A stretch of DNA of 64,000 bases from Sediminispirochaeta bajacaliforniensis DSM 16054 (GCF_000378205.1 NZ_KB899413.1:122187-186186), one strand, 5' to 3'; shown: positions 1 to 9,336, numbered from the stretch's first letter. Numbers and translations are program-made. The notes: generated from the letters alone by a model not told the origin.

Positions 1-717
1 ACGGTCCAATTCGAGAATCCAGCCCGCCACATTATCAAGAAAATAGCGGTCATGGGTGACCGCTATAACGGTGCCGCTATATGTTTGCAGATGATGTTCG
101 AGCCAGGCAACGGTTTCTGCATCAAGATGGTTTGTCGGCTCATCAAGCAGAAGGATATCGGGCCTTTGAAGGAGCAGCCGACACAGGGCGACGCGCCGAC
201 GTTCTCCACCGGAAAGGGAATCAACGATCTGATCTTGAGGTGGGCAACGAAGGGCATCCATGGCAAGTTCAAGCCGGCTGTCGAGATTCCAGGCATCAAG
301 ATGATCCAATGCCTCCTGAACCTCACCCAGGCGGGCAAGCACTTTTTCCATCTGTGTATCATCCATCGGTTCGGAAAAGCTCTCATTGATCGCATCATAT
401 TCGGCAAGAAGGGCAACAAGCTCCTGGACACCCTCTTCAACAATTTCACGAACAGAAGCGCCCTTTCTCAGCCGAGGTTCCTGCTCAAGGTACCCGATGG
501 AAAGACCGGGAGCCAGAATGGTCTGACCATCGAAATCTTTGTCGGCCCTGGCAAGAATCTTCAAGAGTGAGCTTTTACCCGCTCCATTGAGACCAAGGAC
601 TCCTATCTTTGCACCGTAGAAGTAGGATAGGGAGATTGAGTCGAGAATCGTTTTGGGTCCGTGCCGCTTACTGACACGGACCATCGAATAGATGATCTTC
701 CGATCGTCGTCGGCCAT
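1..717 (-). CDS. ettA: ABC-F ATPase, EttA-type (5' part only, runs off the left edge)
   Basis: The visible 239 codons encode the N-terminal part of an ABC-F protein, a soluble tandem ATPase that acts on the ribosome. EttA gates entry into the elongation cycle according to the ATP/ADP ratio. Visible motifs are Walker A GLNGAGKSSLLK (about residues 42-53), the ABC signature LSGGERRRVALCRLL, Walker B DILLLDEPTNHLD and the switch region AVTHDRYFLD. The reading frame is still open at base 1, so the linker and second ATPase domain lie outside. The opening MADDDRKIIYSMVRVSKRHG resembles EttA more than other ABC-F members, but without the second half Uup or another ABC-F protein cannot be excluded. 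It follows cheA by 24 bp on the same strand and may be the last gene of the long operon. Confidence 0.88.
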   Translation of the reverse strand, partial: MADDDRKIIYSMVRVSKRHGPKTILDSISLSYFYGAKIGVLGLNGAGKSSLLKILARADKDFDGQTILAPGLSIGYLEQEPRLRKGASVREIVEEGVQELVALLAEYDAINESFSEPMDDTQMEKVLARLGEVQEALDHLDAWNLDSRLELAMDALRCPPQDQIVDSLSGGERRRVALCRLLLQRPDILLLDEPTNHLDAETVAWLEHHLQTYSGTVIAVTHDRYFLDNVAGWILELDR

Positions 718-741
718 GAAATGCTCCTGTCATCCGATGTG

Positions 742-2730
742 TTAGTTGATCGCCACAACCGAAGGCGAAAGATAGAGGAAACCGCTTTTACGCCCTCCTA
801 TTGAGCTACGGTAGAGAAACGGGCTCTCCTCCACAAAGAGGGTAAACTGCTCTTCGGGCACTTCTCTGGTAAAGAGGAGTTCGTCAACCAAAAAGGCACC
901 CTTACGATCAAGGTGCTGCATGATAAGAACAAGCTCTTGAGGAGGAAGGCGATCGGTTCGGAAAAGGCGTCCATCGGGACTAAAAACCGGTATGCCGTTC
1001 CACTCAAGGCGCCCTTCAGCATCCCCTCCGAAGGTCCCGTCCGAGGCCTCTTCGACAGAGAGAATACTTCGTTCAGGAACAGCCAAGACAAACCGCTCGC
1101 AGCGTACCATTTTCAGGGTAATGAAGGAAGCCCCTCCAGGTATGGTAATGGTAAACATAGTACCCTTTCCATCTTCACTCTCCGCTTCAAAATATGCTCC
1201 CTCGATGCGACCTATCTTTCGGTATACAATATCCAAGCCAAAGCCACGGCCGGAAAGATCCGTCGCTTCATCCTTTGTCGTTATTCCCGGCCTGGCAAGA
1301 AGTGCGGCAAGTCTGTTGGCCCGACCACCGTCCGTTCCCTCAGAATCCCCATCCAAGGTGATATCTTCACCAAGCCTGGCAGAAAGCTTTTCTTTATCAA
1401 TCCCCCTTCCGTCGTCGGATACCGAAAGGCTCAAGCCTCCAGCTCCACGATGGACATCAAGGCGAATCGTTCCTTCTTCGTCCTTGCCCGCTTTCAGGCG
1501 TTCCCCGGGAAACTCAATCCCGTGATCAACGCCGTTCCTCAAAAGATGGAGAATCGTCTCCCCCAGAAGTTCGGCGATTCTTCGATCGACATCAAGCTCT
1601 CCCCCGGACAAGACAAGCCTGATTTTTTTCCCAAGCCTCCGGGCCATCTCTGCCACATATCCGGGATATCCGGCAAAAAGTTCCGAGAGACGAACCTTTG
1701 AAAGGGTCTTACCGACCGATTCCAATCCCTCCACAAGATTACCCAATTCCGATAGGTTGGAGGCAACTGCCTCCGGTTCTTCTTTCCGTCTATCGATTCG
1801 CCGTTCTAGCTGATGAAGTGAAAGTTTCAACTCGTCAATGTAACCGGCAAGGAGATTCAGCAGTCTCGGTTCGACCCTAATGGTAGCCGAAATATCCCCA
1901 TGCACCCCTTCATCTTCTTCGCCCTCGCCTTCCAGCACTGCGGCATAGGAGACGGGCGTCAGGCTGATCGAATCGACCTGATCGATATGCACGGCCTGAT
2001 ACAGCTGCTTTACAGCACCCTTGCTTGTAAGGAAAATGGTCAGAGTCCTAAAATCATCACCATTGGCAGAGATATCCTGATCAGGACGAAAAAGCGGAAT
2101 GGTGCGAATCACATTGGAGACCTGTTCCAGGTTACTCAAAAGGAGATAAGCCTTGGCAAAAGGCATGACCGCTTCACGGCTAATATTCAAAAAGAGGCGG
2201 TAAAGCCCTTCGCCCCGGCGACGGGCTTCTTTCAGCAAACTGGTTTCGAAGGGTGAAAAATCGGGAAGGGCCGTTCCGACGATGTCCGGGATCGAAGTGC
2301 TGACCCGTTCCTTTCGGCCGGAAAGGAACGGGCCGTTTGAACAAGGCTGCACAGGGGACGTCTCCGAATCCTGTGAGCCTTGGCCGGATATAGTGTCCTT
2401 TGAATCGCCTCCGGATAGAAGAAAATCAAGAATCTCCCCGATGCGATCGTTGGAAAAAATCAGGTCACCCACCTTCCGTGAAGAAAGGAGCTCTTTGCCT
2501 GACAAAGCAAGATTAATGGTCGTTTCCATCTGATGGGCAATGGAGGTGACCTCATCAATTCCGATATAGGCGGCCTCGGATTTAAGCGAGTGGGTGTTTC
2601 GCAGAAGCTGACGAAGGAATTCCACACTGTTCGGTCTGGAGCTCAGCTTCAGCAATAAATGGTGAATATTTTGAGAAAAGGCCTTTCCGTCGTCGAGAAA
2701 GGTCGTATACAAGCGATCGCCACTCTGCAT
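742..2730 (-). CDS. cheA: Chemotaxis histidine kinase CheA
   Basis: A 662-residue CheA that would autophosphorylate in the chemoreceptor array and pass phosphate to CheY. Domains in order: P1/Hpt at about 1-110 with phospho-acceptor His47 in NTHSLKSEAAYIG; a P2-like alpha/beta domain at about 153-265; P3 dimerisation helices at about 280-350; a P4 ATPase with N-box HLLRNGVDHGIE, G1 DDGRGID and G2 SGRGFGLDIV; and a C-terminal CheW-like P5 domain from about 545. All catalytic motifs look intact. The P1 motif reads H-S-L-K-S-E where H-x-x-K-G-S/A is usual. It starts 3 bp after the J-domain gene. No cheY, cheR or cheB is adjacent, and the only cheW in the window is 57 kb away, so array partners are encoded elsewhere. 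Confidence 0.93.
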   Translation of the reverse strand: MQSGDRLYTTFLDDGKAFSQNIHHLLLKLSSRPNSVEFLRQLLRNTHSLKSEAAYIGIDEVTSIAHQMETTINLALSGKELLSSRKVGDLIFSNDRIGEILDFLLSGGDSKDTISGQGSQDSETSPVQPCSNGPFLSGRKERVSTSIPDIVGTALPDFSPFETSLLKEARRRGEGLYRLFLNISREAVMPFAKAYLLLSNLEQVSNVIRTIPLFRPDQDISANGDDFRTLTIFLTSKGAVKQLYQAVHIDQVDSISLTPVSYAAVLEGEGEEDEGVHGDISATIRVEPRLLNLLAGYIDELKLSLHQLERRIDRRKEEPEAVASNLSELGNLVEGLESVGKTLSKVRLSELFAGYPGYVAEMARRLGKKIRLVLSGGELDVDRRIAELLGETILHLLRNGVDHGIEFPGERLKAGKDEEGTIRLDVHRGAGGLSLSVSDDGRGIDKEKLSARLGEDITLDGDSEGTDGGRANRLAALLARPGITTKDEATDLSGRGFGLDIVYRKIGRIEGAYFEAESEDGKGTMFTITIPGGASFITLKMVRCERFVLAVPERSILSVEEASDGTFGGDAEGRLEWNGIPVFSPDGRLFRTDRLPPQELVLIMQHLDRKGAFLVDELLFTREVPEEQFTLFVEESPFLYRSSIGGRKSGFLYLSPSVVAIN

Positions 2731-2733
2731 TCC

Positions 2734-3369
2734 TTAAGCCCCTTTTCCTGCGACGAACAGAGTAACGGCCCGATTCCTGACCGCTCTGTTTCCATCCTGC
2801 ATTGCAAGATTGATGATCGTGGAAAAGCCTCCGCCCCCTATCCGTCCCACAGCATCCAAAACGGCAAGCCGTATTTCCTGATCGGAACGGGAAAAGACAG
2901 CGGAAAGCTCACCGGCACATTGCCGGACACCAAGCTTTCCCACCGCATCAACAGCCGATCGTACCACAAGAGGGGCGGGATCAAAAAGGGCCTTTCGAAT
3001 GAATTGATAGCTACTTCGCTTACCGCTGTTACCCAATTGTTTTACGGCAAAGGCACGGAGTTCGGGCACTTTTGCCTCCGTGACCATTCTGCCGAGGGCA
3101 TCGGTATTGATCTCTTTTTTTGTAGTCTGGGCGCGGGGCGAGGGCCGTTTACGCCCCCCGCCGGGAAACTGTATACAACTGCCTTCCACCTGCCTTACAC
3201 TTAATACCTTATAGGCACGAACTACCCGTTTAAACTGCTCGCTTGTGGCAGGGGTGTGAGAAAGATCGGGATGAAGCTGTTTGACGAGCCTTCTGTAGGC
3301 AGATTTTATCTCTTCCTGGCTGGCCCCACGCCGAAGGCCAAGAATTTGGTAGAGTCGACTATCATCCAT
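2734..3369 (-). CDS. J-domain protein with C-terminal HEAT-like repeats
   Basis: The N-terminal J domain (about residues 1-70) carries the HPD motif at 33-35, the signature that stimulates Hsp70 ATPase. There is no zinc-finger or DnaJ C-terminal substrate domain. Instead, residues about 100-211 form HEAT/armadillo-like helical pairs such as APLVVRSAVDAVGKLG and QEIRLAVLDAVGRIGGGG, expected to act as a protein-binding scaffold. I chose the ATG at 3369, which overlaps the hsp70 stop by 8 bp; an earlier in-frame start at 3402 would lie deep inside hsp70. Directly following a short Hsp70, it is probably that Hsp70's dedicated co-chaperone. The client is unknown, but the flagellar/chemotaxis context suggests a motility or array protein. 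Confidence 0.85.
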   Translation of the reverse strand: MDDSRLYQILGLRRGASQEEIKSAYRRLVKQLHPDLSHTPATSEQFKRVVRAYKVLSVRQVEGSCIQFPGGGRKRPSPRAQTTKKEINTDALGRMVTEAKVPELRAFAVKQLGNSGKRSSYQFIRKALFDPAPLVVRSAVDAVGKLGVRQCAGELSAVFSRSDQEIRLAVLDAVGRIGGGGFSTIINLAMQDGNRAVRNRAVTLFVAGKGA

Positions 3370-5038
3370 ATTTGAGCTCCTGATCACGAAGAATGGCCTC
3401 AATCTCGCCCAATACTGTTTCCAAAGCGATACGACAACTGTTCAACTCTTTTCCTCCATTGCCTTCACACGCTTTTGCCGCAGCAAGGAGGATTTCGGAA
3501 ATTTCTTTATGAAAAGAGGAGTCGATGCCACTACCGGCTCGCCGCCTTCCCTGCTTCACCCGATCGACAAGACGGAGGACCTTGTCCCGTACACCTGTTT
3601 CGAAATTACCCGAAACCGGCGAGGGATTCGGTTCTCTGCTGATCGTCACTTGCTGAAGCGATCCCGTATCTACATCGCGTGCAAGGGCATGGAGAATACC
3701 ATCCTCGTCGACCCGAAAACTAACTTCGATTAAGGGTTCGCCCTTGCAACCGTTTCGAATACCACCGAGCAAAAATCGTCCAAGAGAAGTGTTCGCTTCG
3801 ACCCTTTTATTGTTTCCCTGGAGGACATGAATCTCAACAGAACGCTGTCCATCGCAGATTGTGGTAAAATGCTGTTTGCCAACAGCAGGAAGCGGGCTGT
3901 TTTTTTCAAGGATGGTAACGACATTTCCTCCTTCAATTTCGACACCGAGAGGAAGAGGAGTCACATCATGAAAGAGGCTCTTTCGTCCATCCTGGATCAT
4001 ACCGGCATGAACCGCAGCACCAAGTGCAACGACCTCTTCCGGATTGATGCGATTTTCAGGACGAAGCCCTGTCAGTTCACCAAGAAGGCTTTTGACCAGG
4101 GGGATCCTGCTGGAACCGCCGGAAAGGATAAGCGTGTCGGGACGGACCTTCGCATCATCCATGGCCTGACGACACAGAGAAACGGTTTTCTCGATAAAAG
4201 GACGAATAAGTTCATTAAAACGGTTTCTTCTGATCTCGAAGGAGAGATGCAATGGAGAAGCCCCTCCTCCGATAAAAGGCAGGCTAATGGAAGCACTCTC
4301 ACGGCTGGAAAGTTCGATTTTTGCCCGCTCTACCTGTTCCATCAGCTGCTGGCGAAGGGTCTGATCTCCTTCAAAATCCACGGAAGGTGCCCTACGGGAA
4401 AAGTCACGAACCACCTCCTGGAAAAGCAGTTGGTCGAAATCGATTCCTCCGAGTTTGTTGTCGCCACAGCTCGAAAGAACTCGAAAGTGACCATCGGAAG
4501 AAGAAAGAATCGTAACATCAAAGGTTCCGCCTCCGAGATCATATACCATGATATTGCGGCTCTTCCCACACGAAGATGCATATGCCAGGGCAGCAGCGGT
4601 CGGTTCGTTGATAATACGCGATATTCGCAAGCCTGCAAGATGCCCGGCCTCTTTTGTCTTGCGACGCTGAGGCTCCGTAAAATAGGCAGGGACGGTGATA
4701 ACCGCCTCTTTTATCTCTTCACCAAGATAGGCCTCGGCATCGCTTTTCAGTTTCCTGAGGATTTCGGCACTGACGACCTCGGGCAGCATCTCCCGATTTC
4801 CAAGCTTTAGGGGAGAGGTGCTTCCCATACTTCGCTTTACGGCGATGGCTGTTCCCCCGGGGTTTATCATTGCCTGATTTTTTGCCGCTTCGCCGACTAA
4901 AAGTTCACCGGAGCCAGTCACCGCCACAATGGAGGGGGTAATACGATTACCCCGATCGTTCGGTATGACAGTGGGCTGCTCCTGTTCGAGAAAGGCTGCT
5001 GCAGAATTCGTCGTTCCAAGGTCAATACCGATTACCAT
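3362..5038 (-). CDS. Short Hsp70-family chaperone (DnaK paralogue)
   Basis: A 558-residue Hsp70, noticeably shorter than housekeeping DnaK (about 610-640). The nucleotide-binding domain is intact: MVIGIDLGTTNSAAA, INEPTAAALAYA, YDLGGGTFDVTIL and LSGGSSRIPLVKSL. A substrate-binding beta domain follows (GRFLLGGIRNG), but the alpha-helical lid is reduced to about 90 residues and the usual DnaK tail is absent. The start overlaps the upstream membrane-protein gene by 17 bp and the stop overlaps the J-domain gene by 8 bp, indicating translational coupling. I recall an Hsp70 paralogue near the flhG end of the Borrelia fla operon (BB0264). It is probably not the general DnaK; no grpE is nearby. Confidence 0.9.
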   Translation of the reverse strand: MVIGIDLGTTNSAAAFLEQEQPTVIPNDRGNRITPSIVAVTGSGELLVGEAAKNQAMINPGGTAIAVKRSMGSTSPLKLGNREMLPEVVSAEILRKLKSDAEAYLGEEIKEAVITVPAYFTEPQRRKTKEAGHLAGLRISRIINEPTAAALAYASSCGKSRNIMVYDLGGGTFDVTILSSSDGHFRVLSSCGDNKLGGIDFDQLLFQEVVRDFSRRAPSVDFEGDQTLRQQLMEQVERAKIELSSRESASISLPFIGGGASPLHLSFEIRRNRFNELIRPFIEKTVSLCRQAMDDAKVRPDTLILSGGSSRIPLVKSLLGELTGLRPENRINPEEVVALGAAVHAGMIQDGRKSLFHDVTPLPLGVEIEGGNVVTILEKNSPLPAVGKQHFTTICDGQRSVEIHVLQGNNKRVEANTSLGRFLLGGIRNGCKGEPLIEVSFRVDEDGILHALARDVDTGSLQQVTISREPNPSPVSGNFETGVRDKVLRLVDRVKQGRRRAGSGIDSSFHKEISEILLAAAKACEGNGGKELNSCRIALETVLGEIEAILRDQELKYG

Positions 5039-5576
5039 GCTCTACCTCTTCCCTGCCGCTGGAAAGATTGATCATAAGTTCCACCTCACCAACGGTAGCA
5101 CCGGTTTTCTGAGCAATAACCTGACTGGAAAAGCCGTTTCGGCTCATCTCAAGAACTCGCTCCCGAAGGGGAGGCTGTGTTTCCTGCTTCTGTTTCGCAG
5201 AACTCTCTTTTTCATCTCCCCTCATCTGATCAAAATCAGGTAATGGGTTCTGCATCTCCGTAAGGGGGCGACGCAGATGAGAATAGGTTATTCGCTCCTT
5301 CTCTTTATTTTCGGCCGCTTTTCCGAGGAGCGTAATTCTTTTATCAGCATCAGAGAGTTTTTCAGTGAGGCGGCGTATGCTATCCTCGATTAAACCGACA
5401 TTCCGATCGGTAACCTGATTGATTTCACGGACGATCTCTTCCGCCTCCTCCCTGATCTCCCGCAACAGGGAATCGCTTTTTCGTCTTCGTCCAATCTCCT
5501 TAGAGAGTCTTATATAAGCAAAGGCCATAAGAATAATATTAATGGCAACACTTAAGGCGATAGCGGTAACAAGCAT
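5022..5576 (-). CDS. Membrane-anchored coiled-coil protein with C-terminal HTH-like motif, function unknown
   Basis: 184 residues. An N-terminal transmembrane segment (about 3-23) is followed by a charged, heptad-like helical region (about 25-95), a polar linker, and a helix-turn-helix-like segment at 138-172 (VLEMSRNGFSSQVIAQKTGA then TVGEVELMINL). This layout resembles the DUF2802/DUF6115 type of small membrane proteins found near flagellar genes in other phyla, but I cannot assign a family with certainty. The C-terminal half should be cytoplasmic. It overlaps the Hsp70 gene by 17 bp, so the two are probably translated together. The HTH-like part could be a protein-protein module rather than a DNA binder. 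Confidence 0.75.
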   Translation of the reverse strand: MLVTAIALSVAINIILMAFAYIRLSKEIGRRRKSDSLLREIREEAEEIVREINQVTDRNVGLIEDSIRRLTEKLSDADKRITLLGKAAENKEKERITYSHLRRPLTEMQNPLPDFDQMRGDEKESSAKQKQETQPPLRERVLEMSRNGFSSQVIAQKTGATVGEVELMINLSSGREEVEHGNRY

Positions 5577-5583
5577 TTTTTCA

Positions 5584-5913
5584 TCACCCGCTTATATCGA
5601 TATTGTTTCCGATATCCGGATCCTCATATATTTGTCGTCCTTCCCCATCGTTTTCCTCTTCCTGATTCTTCTTTTTGGATTTCTCCTCTCCGGAATGGGG
5701 ATTACGATTTTTCCTGTCCTCCACCTTCCCGGTGCCGTCTTCCATCTCTCCGGCTTCATTGACACTCTTGTCCCGATGTTGCGTCTCTTTAACGAGCTCC
5801 GACCCCTGGGCTTCCTGCTGCAAAACGGCGGCATCCTTTAAAATCGCCTGCTCTTTACCGACACTGTGGAGATGGGCAAATAGGGTTTGTAGGTCAATAG
5901 GTTGAATCGACAT
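5584..5913 (-). CDS. Small charged hypothetical protein
   Basis: A 109-residue protein. The N-terminal third (MSIQPIDLQTLFAHLHSVGK...) looks folded and helical; the remainder is very rich in Glu, Lys, Asp, Asn and Gly and is probably disordered. Its ATG shares one base with the fapA stop (TAATG), and the next gene starts 7 bp after it, so it is embedded in the operon. No motif gives a function. A small hypothetical in the fapA-hsp70 interval appears, from memory, in other spirochetes. The tight coupling is the main evidence that it is a real gene. Confidence 0.65.
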   Translation of the reverse strand: MSIQPIDLQTLFAHLHSVGKEQAILKDAAVLQQEAQGSELVKETQHRDKSVNEAGEMEDGTGKVEDRKNRNPHSGEEKSKKKNQEEENDGEGRQIYEDPDIGNNIDISG

Positions 5914-7859
5914 TACCGTTTTTGGGAGTAATCCTCCTCCGGTTCCTCATACTTCGTTACCTTCACAAGATTCCCCTCATTGATGAAGGTAGTGGCTTTA
6001 TACTCACTCTTTGTTTCGAGCGTAGCATCCTTGATGACAATCTTTACCCCAGGGAAAATACGATCGCTTGCCGATATCTTTCCCCGCACCTTTAGGCTGG
6101 AAAGATAGTTCTGAAGCTCTTCGATCTCCTCGGAAAGGGTGTTTTTTTCTTGCTGAAGAATCCGCCGTTGCTTCAACAGATCCTGGAGATATTTTTCCTT
6201 TTCTTCCGAAAGCTCTTTTTTCCGTTGCTTCTTCAAGGTCTCAAGGGTGGTGATATTCCGGCCGAGGTCGTCAAGCTGTTTTTCTATATCGTTTCGTTTT
6301 TCATTCAAACGCACAAGCTTTTCCTTGCTTTTGGGATCGAAGCCAACTTCAAGAATCGTCTCCGATCCGGAAACCGAACCAAGGGTTTTTGCTGCAATCT
6401 CTTCGGCGGAACGAAGGCGGCCGCCGACAATGGTCGCCCGTTTTCCCTGACAAATAATCCGTTGGACAGCCTCAACGGAACTGTTGATGATCCCGTCGCT
6501 GGCAACCACCAGTTCCCCTGCTTCGACATTTGCGTTCTCAATAAATTTCGCCCATACCCCTTTTCCTGCGACAACCTTACCGCCACCTTTACCGAGAATT
6601 CCCTGATGAACAATCACATCACCCTCGGCATCAAGCTCGCACTTACCCACATTGCCGAGGACCTCGATATTGCCGGCGGCTTTCACCTTAAAACCGTCGT
6701 CGACATTTCCCTTCACCATCACCGTTCCGAGGAATATGACGTTTCCACCGGTTTTTAAATTGACATCGCCGGGAACGACATAGACAGGTTCGACGTTGAT
6801 CTTTTCGTTTTGAAGCATCACCTGCCCGTTGATAGAGGCAATGGCGGTAAGACCGTCCTCCGATAACCTGGTGTTCTTTCCGATACCGATCTGGACATCC
6901 TTTCCGTCCTTCGCCGGTAAGAGCTTGCCGGAAACGGTGCGTCCGGACTGCCCCTCCCCAGCCGGTATCTTCTTTGCAAGGGCCTGGCCTTCAACCACAT
7001 TCTGAACAAGGTTGGTTTCTTTGAAATCAACCTTTCCATTCTTCTCTTTAAGGCGGATCTTGGAACGGTCCACTTCAAAGTTGTAGATAATCCTGGCGTC
7101 ATCCCCATTTTTCGGTTTCGTACCGGAGGCAACAAGAAAAGGTTCTCCATAGCGGGGATCGGTCTCAAAATCGCAAACCGCATCTTCATCGATTCCGTGT
7201 ACGACACCGTTATTTTTTAGTGCACTTATGATACTATCGAAATTGAGGTCGGCCCCTCCGGGAGAAGGGGGTTTCGCAACAATAAAAGCCTTCATATCGA
7301 AGTCGGTTATATCGACCGAAAGCATTGCATCGGCGGCGGGATTGTAGATAAACTCTCCGACCTTGATAAACTCCCCGTCCGCCTGTTTTACAACCCGCTT
7401 TACCATAGACCGGTCAAAATCGTGAACAACCCTGCCTGTAAGGGCATCAACTGCCGCTTTCTCGCTGATCGCAACACCGGAACCGACAGGTGGAAGCACC
7501 TTGAGAAAAGCCCCTTCGGGACGGAGTTGGACCACGACGGCACCGTCCCGGTCTTTTACCTCTTGCTTATCCCCAAGGCCGAGATCCATGGAAAGTAAAT
7601 CCGCCCCCTCCGTCTCTTCAACCTGTTCGACCATTGGATATGCAACGACAACACAATGACCTTTTCCCAGGCCGAAGAGCCCACGTTTCCCCTGATCACG
7701 AATCTCATACTCAAGTTTTTTGACAGGAACCCCCAGCTCTATGGCAGCCTGTCTAAGGGCATCTTCGAGATCCTCTCCTTCAGTCTGTACCCAACGCCGA
7801 TTACGATCTTCATCAGCTTGAGCCTTCATGTATTCGCGAATCTCTTTCAACTCGACCAC
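5913..7859 (-). CDS. fapA: FapA-family (DUF342) flagellar-associated protein with Jag_N domain
   Basis: 648 residues. Residues about 23-75 match the Jag N-terminal domain: VQTEGEDLEDALRQAAIELG followed by KRGLFGLGKG. The rest is the FapA/DUF342 fold: a mixed N-terminal domain, then a right-handed beta-helix-like repeat region with Gly/Val periodicity (GNVIFLGTVMVKGNVDDGFK, AAGNIEVLGNVG), and a long coiled coil near 510-600. FapA proteins are linked to flagellar assembly and polar placement, but their biochemistry is poorly known. It lies 16 bp after fliA, the usual spirochete position. The Jag_N domain hints at membrane- or RNA-linked localisation; that is inference. Confidence 0.85.
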   Translation of the reverse strand: MVELKEIREYMKAQADEDRNRRWVQTEGEDLEDALRQAAIELGVPVKKLEYEIRDQGKRGLFGLGKGHCVVVAYPMVEQVEETEGADLLSMDLGLGDKQEVKDRDGAVVVQLRPEGAFLKVLPPVGSGVAISEKAAVDALTGRVVHDFDRSMVKRVVKQADGEFIKVGEFIYNPAADAMLSVDITDFDMKAFIVAKPPSPGGADLNFDSIISALKNNGVVHGIDEDAVCDFETDPRYGEPFLVASGTKPKNGDDARIIYNFEVDRSKIRLKEKNGKVDFKETNLVQNVVEGQALAKKIPAGEGQSGRTVSGKLLPAKDGKDVQIGIGKNTRLSEDGLTAIASINGQVMLQNEKINVEPVYVVPGDVNLKTGGNVIFLGTVMVKGNVDDGFKVKAAGNIEVLGNVGKCELDAEGDVIVHQGILGKGGGKVVAGKGVWAKFIENANVEAGELVVASDGIINSSVEAVQRIICQGKRATIVGGRLRSAEEIAAKTLGSVSGSETILEVGFDPKSKEKLVRLNEKRNDIEKQLDDLGRNITTLETLKKQRKKELSEEKEKYLQDLLKQRRILQQEKNTLSEEIEELQNYLSSLKVRGKISASDRIFPGVKIVIKDATLETKSEYKATTFINEGNLVKVTKYEEPEEDYSQKR

Positions 7860-7875
7860 TTGATCTCTCCCGGGG

Positions 7876-8664
7876 TCAATAGATCCCCTTTTTCATGTTG
7901 GTCAGTTTTGAGCGAAGACGCATGATGGCCTTTGTATGGAGTTGGCTCACCCGCGACTCCGTGACATCCAGGACCTTTCCGATCTCCTTCAAGGTCAAGT
8001 CTTCATAGTAATACAGGACCAGCACCTTTTTTTCTTTTTCGGGAAGTTCGCTGATCGCCTGAACAATAACCCTTCGAATTTCTTCTTTCTCAATGATGAT
8101 ATCAGGATTCAAGCTTTGGGGGCTCTCTATACCGTCTACGATGGCAACCGTATCATTCTCATCTCCGGTATACCAGACATCATTGAGAGAAAGGACTGAA
8201 GTACCGCTTATCTTGAGCATCAGTTTCTGAAAGTCTCCGACACTGATCCCCAGCTCATCGGCAATTTCCTTATCGGAGGCAGCCCGCCCGAGAGAGGCCT
8301 CAAGTCGATGAATGGTTTCTTCGATCTCCCGCGCTTTCTGACGTACCGATCTGGGGACCCAGTCGATGCTTCGGAGCTCATCGTAGATGGCACCCCTGAT
8401 TCTCGTAACCGCATAGGTTTTGAACTTTACATGCTTCTCAGGGTCGAATTTCTCAATGGCATCGAAGAGCCCAAAAACTCCGAATCCGACAAGATCGTCG
8501 AATTCAACGTTCTGAGGCATTCCGATCGCCACTTTTCCGGCCACATACTTGACCAGCGGAGAGTATTGTTCGATGAAGCGATCCCGGATTTTAGGATCAC
8601 GGGTGTTCCGGTAGAGCTCCCAGAGCTCGGCTTCCGTCTTCTCTTCCAATAACTGATCCCCCAT
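7876..8664 (-). CDS. fliA: Flagellar sigma factor FliA/WhiG (sigma-28)
   Basis: A 262-residue sigma factor of the FliA/WhiG group that would direct RNA polymerase to late flagellar and chemotaxis promoters. Region 2 ([21 protein letters not shown] ... [19 protein letters not shown]), region 3 ([19 protein letters not shown]) and region 4 with its HTH ([20 protein letters not shown]) are complete. The phrase [12 protein letters not shown] is typical of this group and distinguishes it from SigA and SigB. It starts 3 bp after the acidic membrane protein and is followed by fapA after 16 bp. Its position near the end of the operon suggests a link between completing basal-body and export gene expression and sigma-28 synthesis. 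Confidence 0.95.
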   Translation of the reverse strand: MGDQLLEEKTEAELWELYRNTRDPKIRDRFIEQYSPLVKYVAGKVAIGMPQNVEFDDLVGFGVFGLFDAIEKFDPEKHVKFKTYAVTRIRGAIYDELRSIDWVPRSVRQKAREIEETIHRLEASLGRAASDKEIADELGISVGDFQKLMLKISGTSVLSLNDVWYTGDENDTVAIVDGIESPQSLNPDIIIEKEEIRRVIVQAISELPEKEKKVLVLYYYEDLTLKEIGKVLDVTESRVSQLHTKAIMRLRSKLTNMKKGIY

Positions 8665-8667
8665 ATA

Positions 8668-9282
8668 TTACCCTTCCTGATCTTTTTTCATAAATGTCCT
8701 TACCGCCTTTGCCACCGTTGCAGGATCATGACTGGTACCAAGAAAATCGACTTCGGAACCAGGTGATGCGCTTCCCTGGTTCTCAACCTCTTCCTGACTT
8801 GCCGCAACCGACTGAAACGAATCGCTAAAGGAATCCAGGTCGGGCAAGCTTCCTTCATCTTCATCATCCGAGACAGCCTCGAGCGTTCCCATATCATCGT
8901 CTCCTTCGTCATCGCCATTCGTATCGACAAAAGAGTCCTGCTCCTTTTCTTGTTCACTCCTGTAGATGGAAGAGGTCGAATCGTCGTCATCCTCGACAAC
9001 AATATCTACCATACGCTCTTGCTGGTCACGTTCCGCATCGGCCGCAGGAGCTGCATCCGCAATCATACCATCCTCTTCATCACCCCGGTTGGCTTCAAAC
9101 AACTCGGGCAGGAAACGGACGAACAGAGAACGAACCCCGAAACCGGCGGCTGCAAATAGCAGACCGAAACCTATCGCCCGTAACAAAAGAGCCAAGAAAC
9201 CGACCCCGAACAAGATACCGGTAAGAAGGGAAAGAGCAAAGGCGGCTGCCGCAGGTATGTAGGCAAATTTCAGTCCGTCCAT
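8668..9282 (-). CDS. Membrane protein with acidic cytoplasmic tail, spirochete-type hypothetical
   Basis: About 204 residues. Two closely spaced hydrophobic segments (about 5-22 and 24-48, rich in Ala, Gly and Leu) are followed by a long Asp/Glu-rich, low-complexity stretch and a short conserved-looking tail ending in DPATVAKAVRTFMKKDQEG. I chose the ATG at 9282 because a strong AGGAGGGG lies 10 nt upstream; the in-frame ATG at 9303 precedes that ribosome-binding site. It sits between flhG and fliA, where I recall other spirochetes having an unnamed membrane protein (BB0268/TP0710 position). The function is unknown; a role in flagellar placement or sigma-factor control is only a contextual guess. 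Confidence 0.8.
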   Translation of the reverse strand: MDGLKFAYIPAAAAFALSLLTGILFGVGFLALLLRAIGFGLLFAAAGFGVRSLFVRFLPELFEANRGDEEDGMIADAAPAADAERDQQERMVDIVVEDDDDSTSSIYRSEQEKEQDSFVDTNGDDEGDDDMGTLEAVSDDEDEGSLPDLDSFSDSFQSVAASQEEVENQGSASPGSEVDFLGTSHDPATVAKAVRTFMKKDQEG

Positions 9283-9336
9283 GACAATAATTCCCCTCCT
9301 CATCTCAGCTTAGGACAAGCAGCCGCAAGCGTCAAG

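Noticed and set aside
3827..4810. 327-codon open frame on the plus strand
   Set aside because: Antisense to the intact hsp70 gene; shadow frame.
9307..9335. Possible promoter TTGACG-17-TAAGCT before the acidic membrane protein gene (minus strand)
   Set aside because: The -10 matches only three of six bases and the -35 lies at the very end of flhG; too weak to report as a feature.
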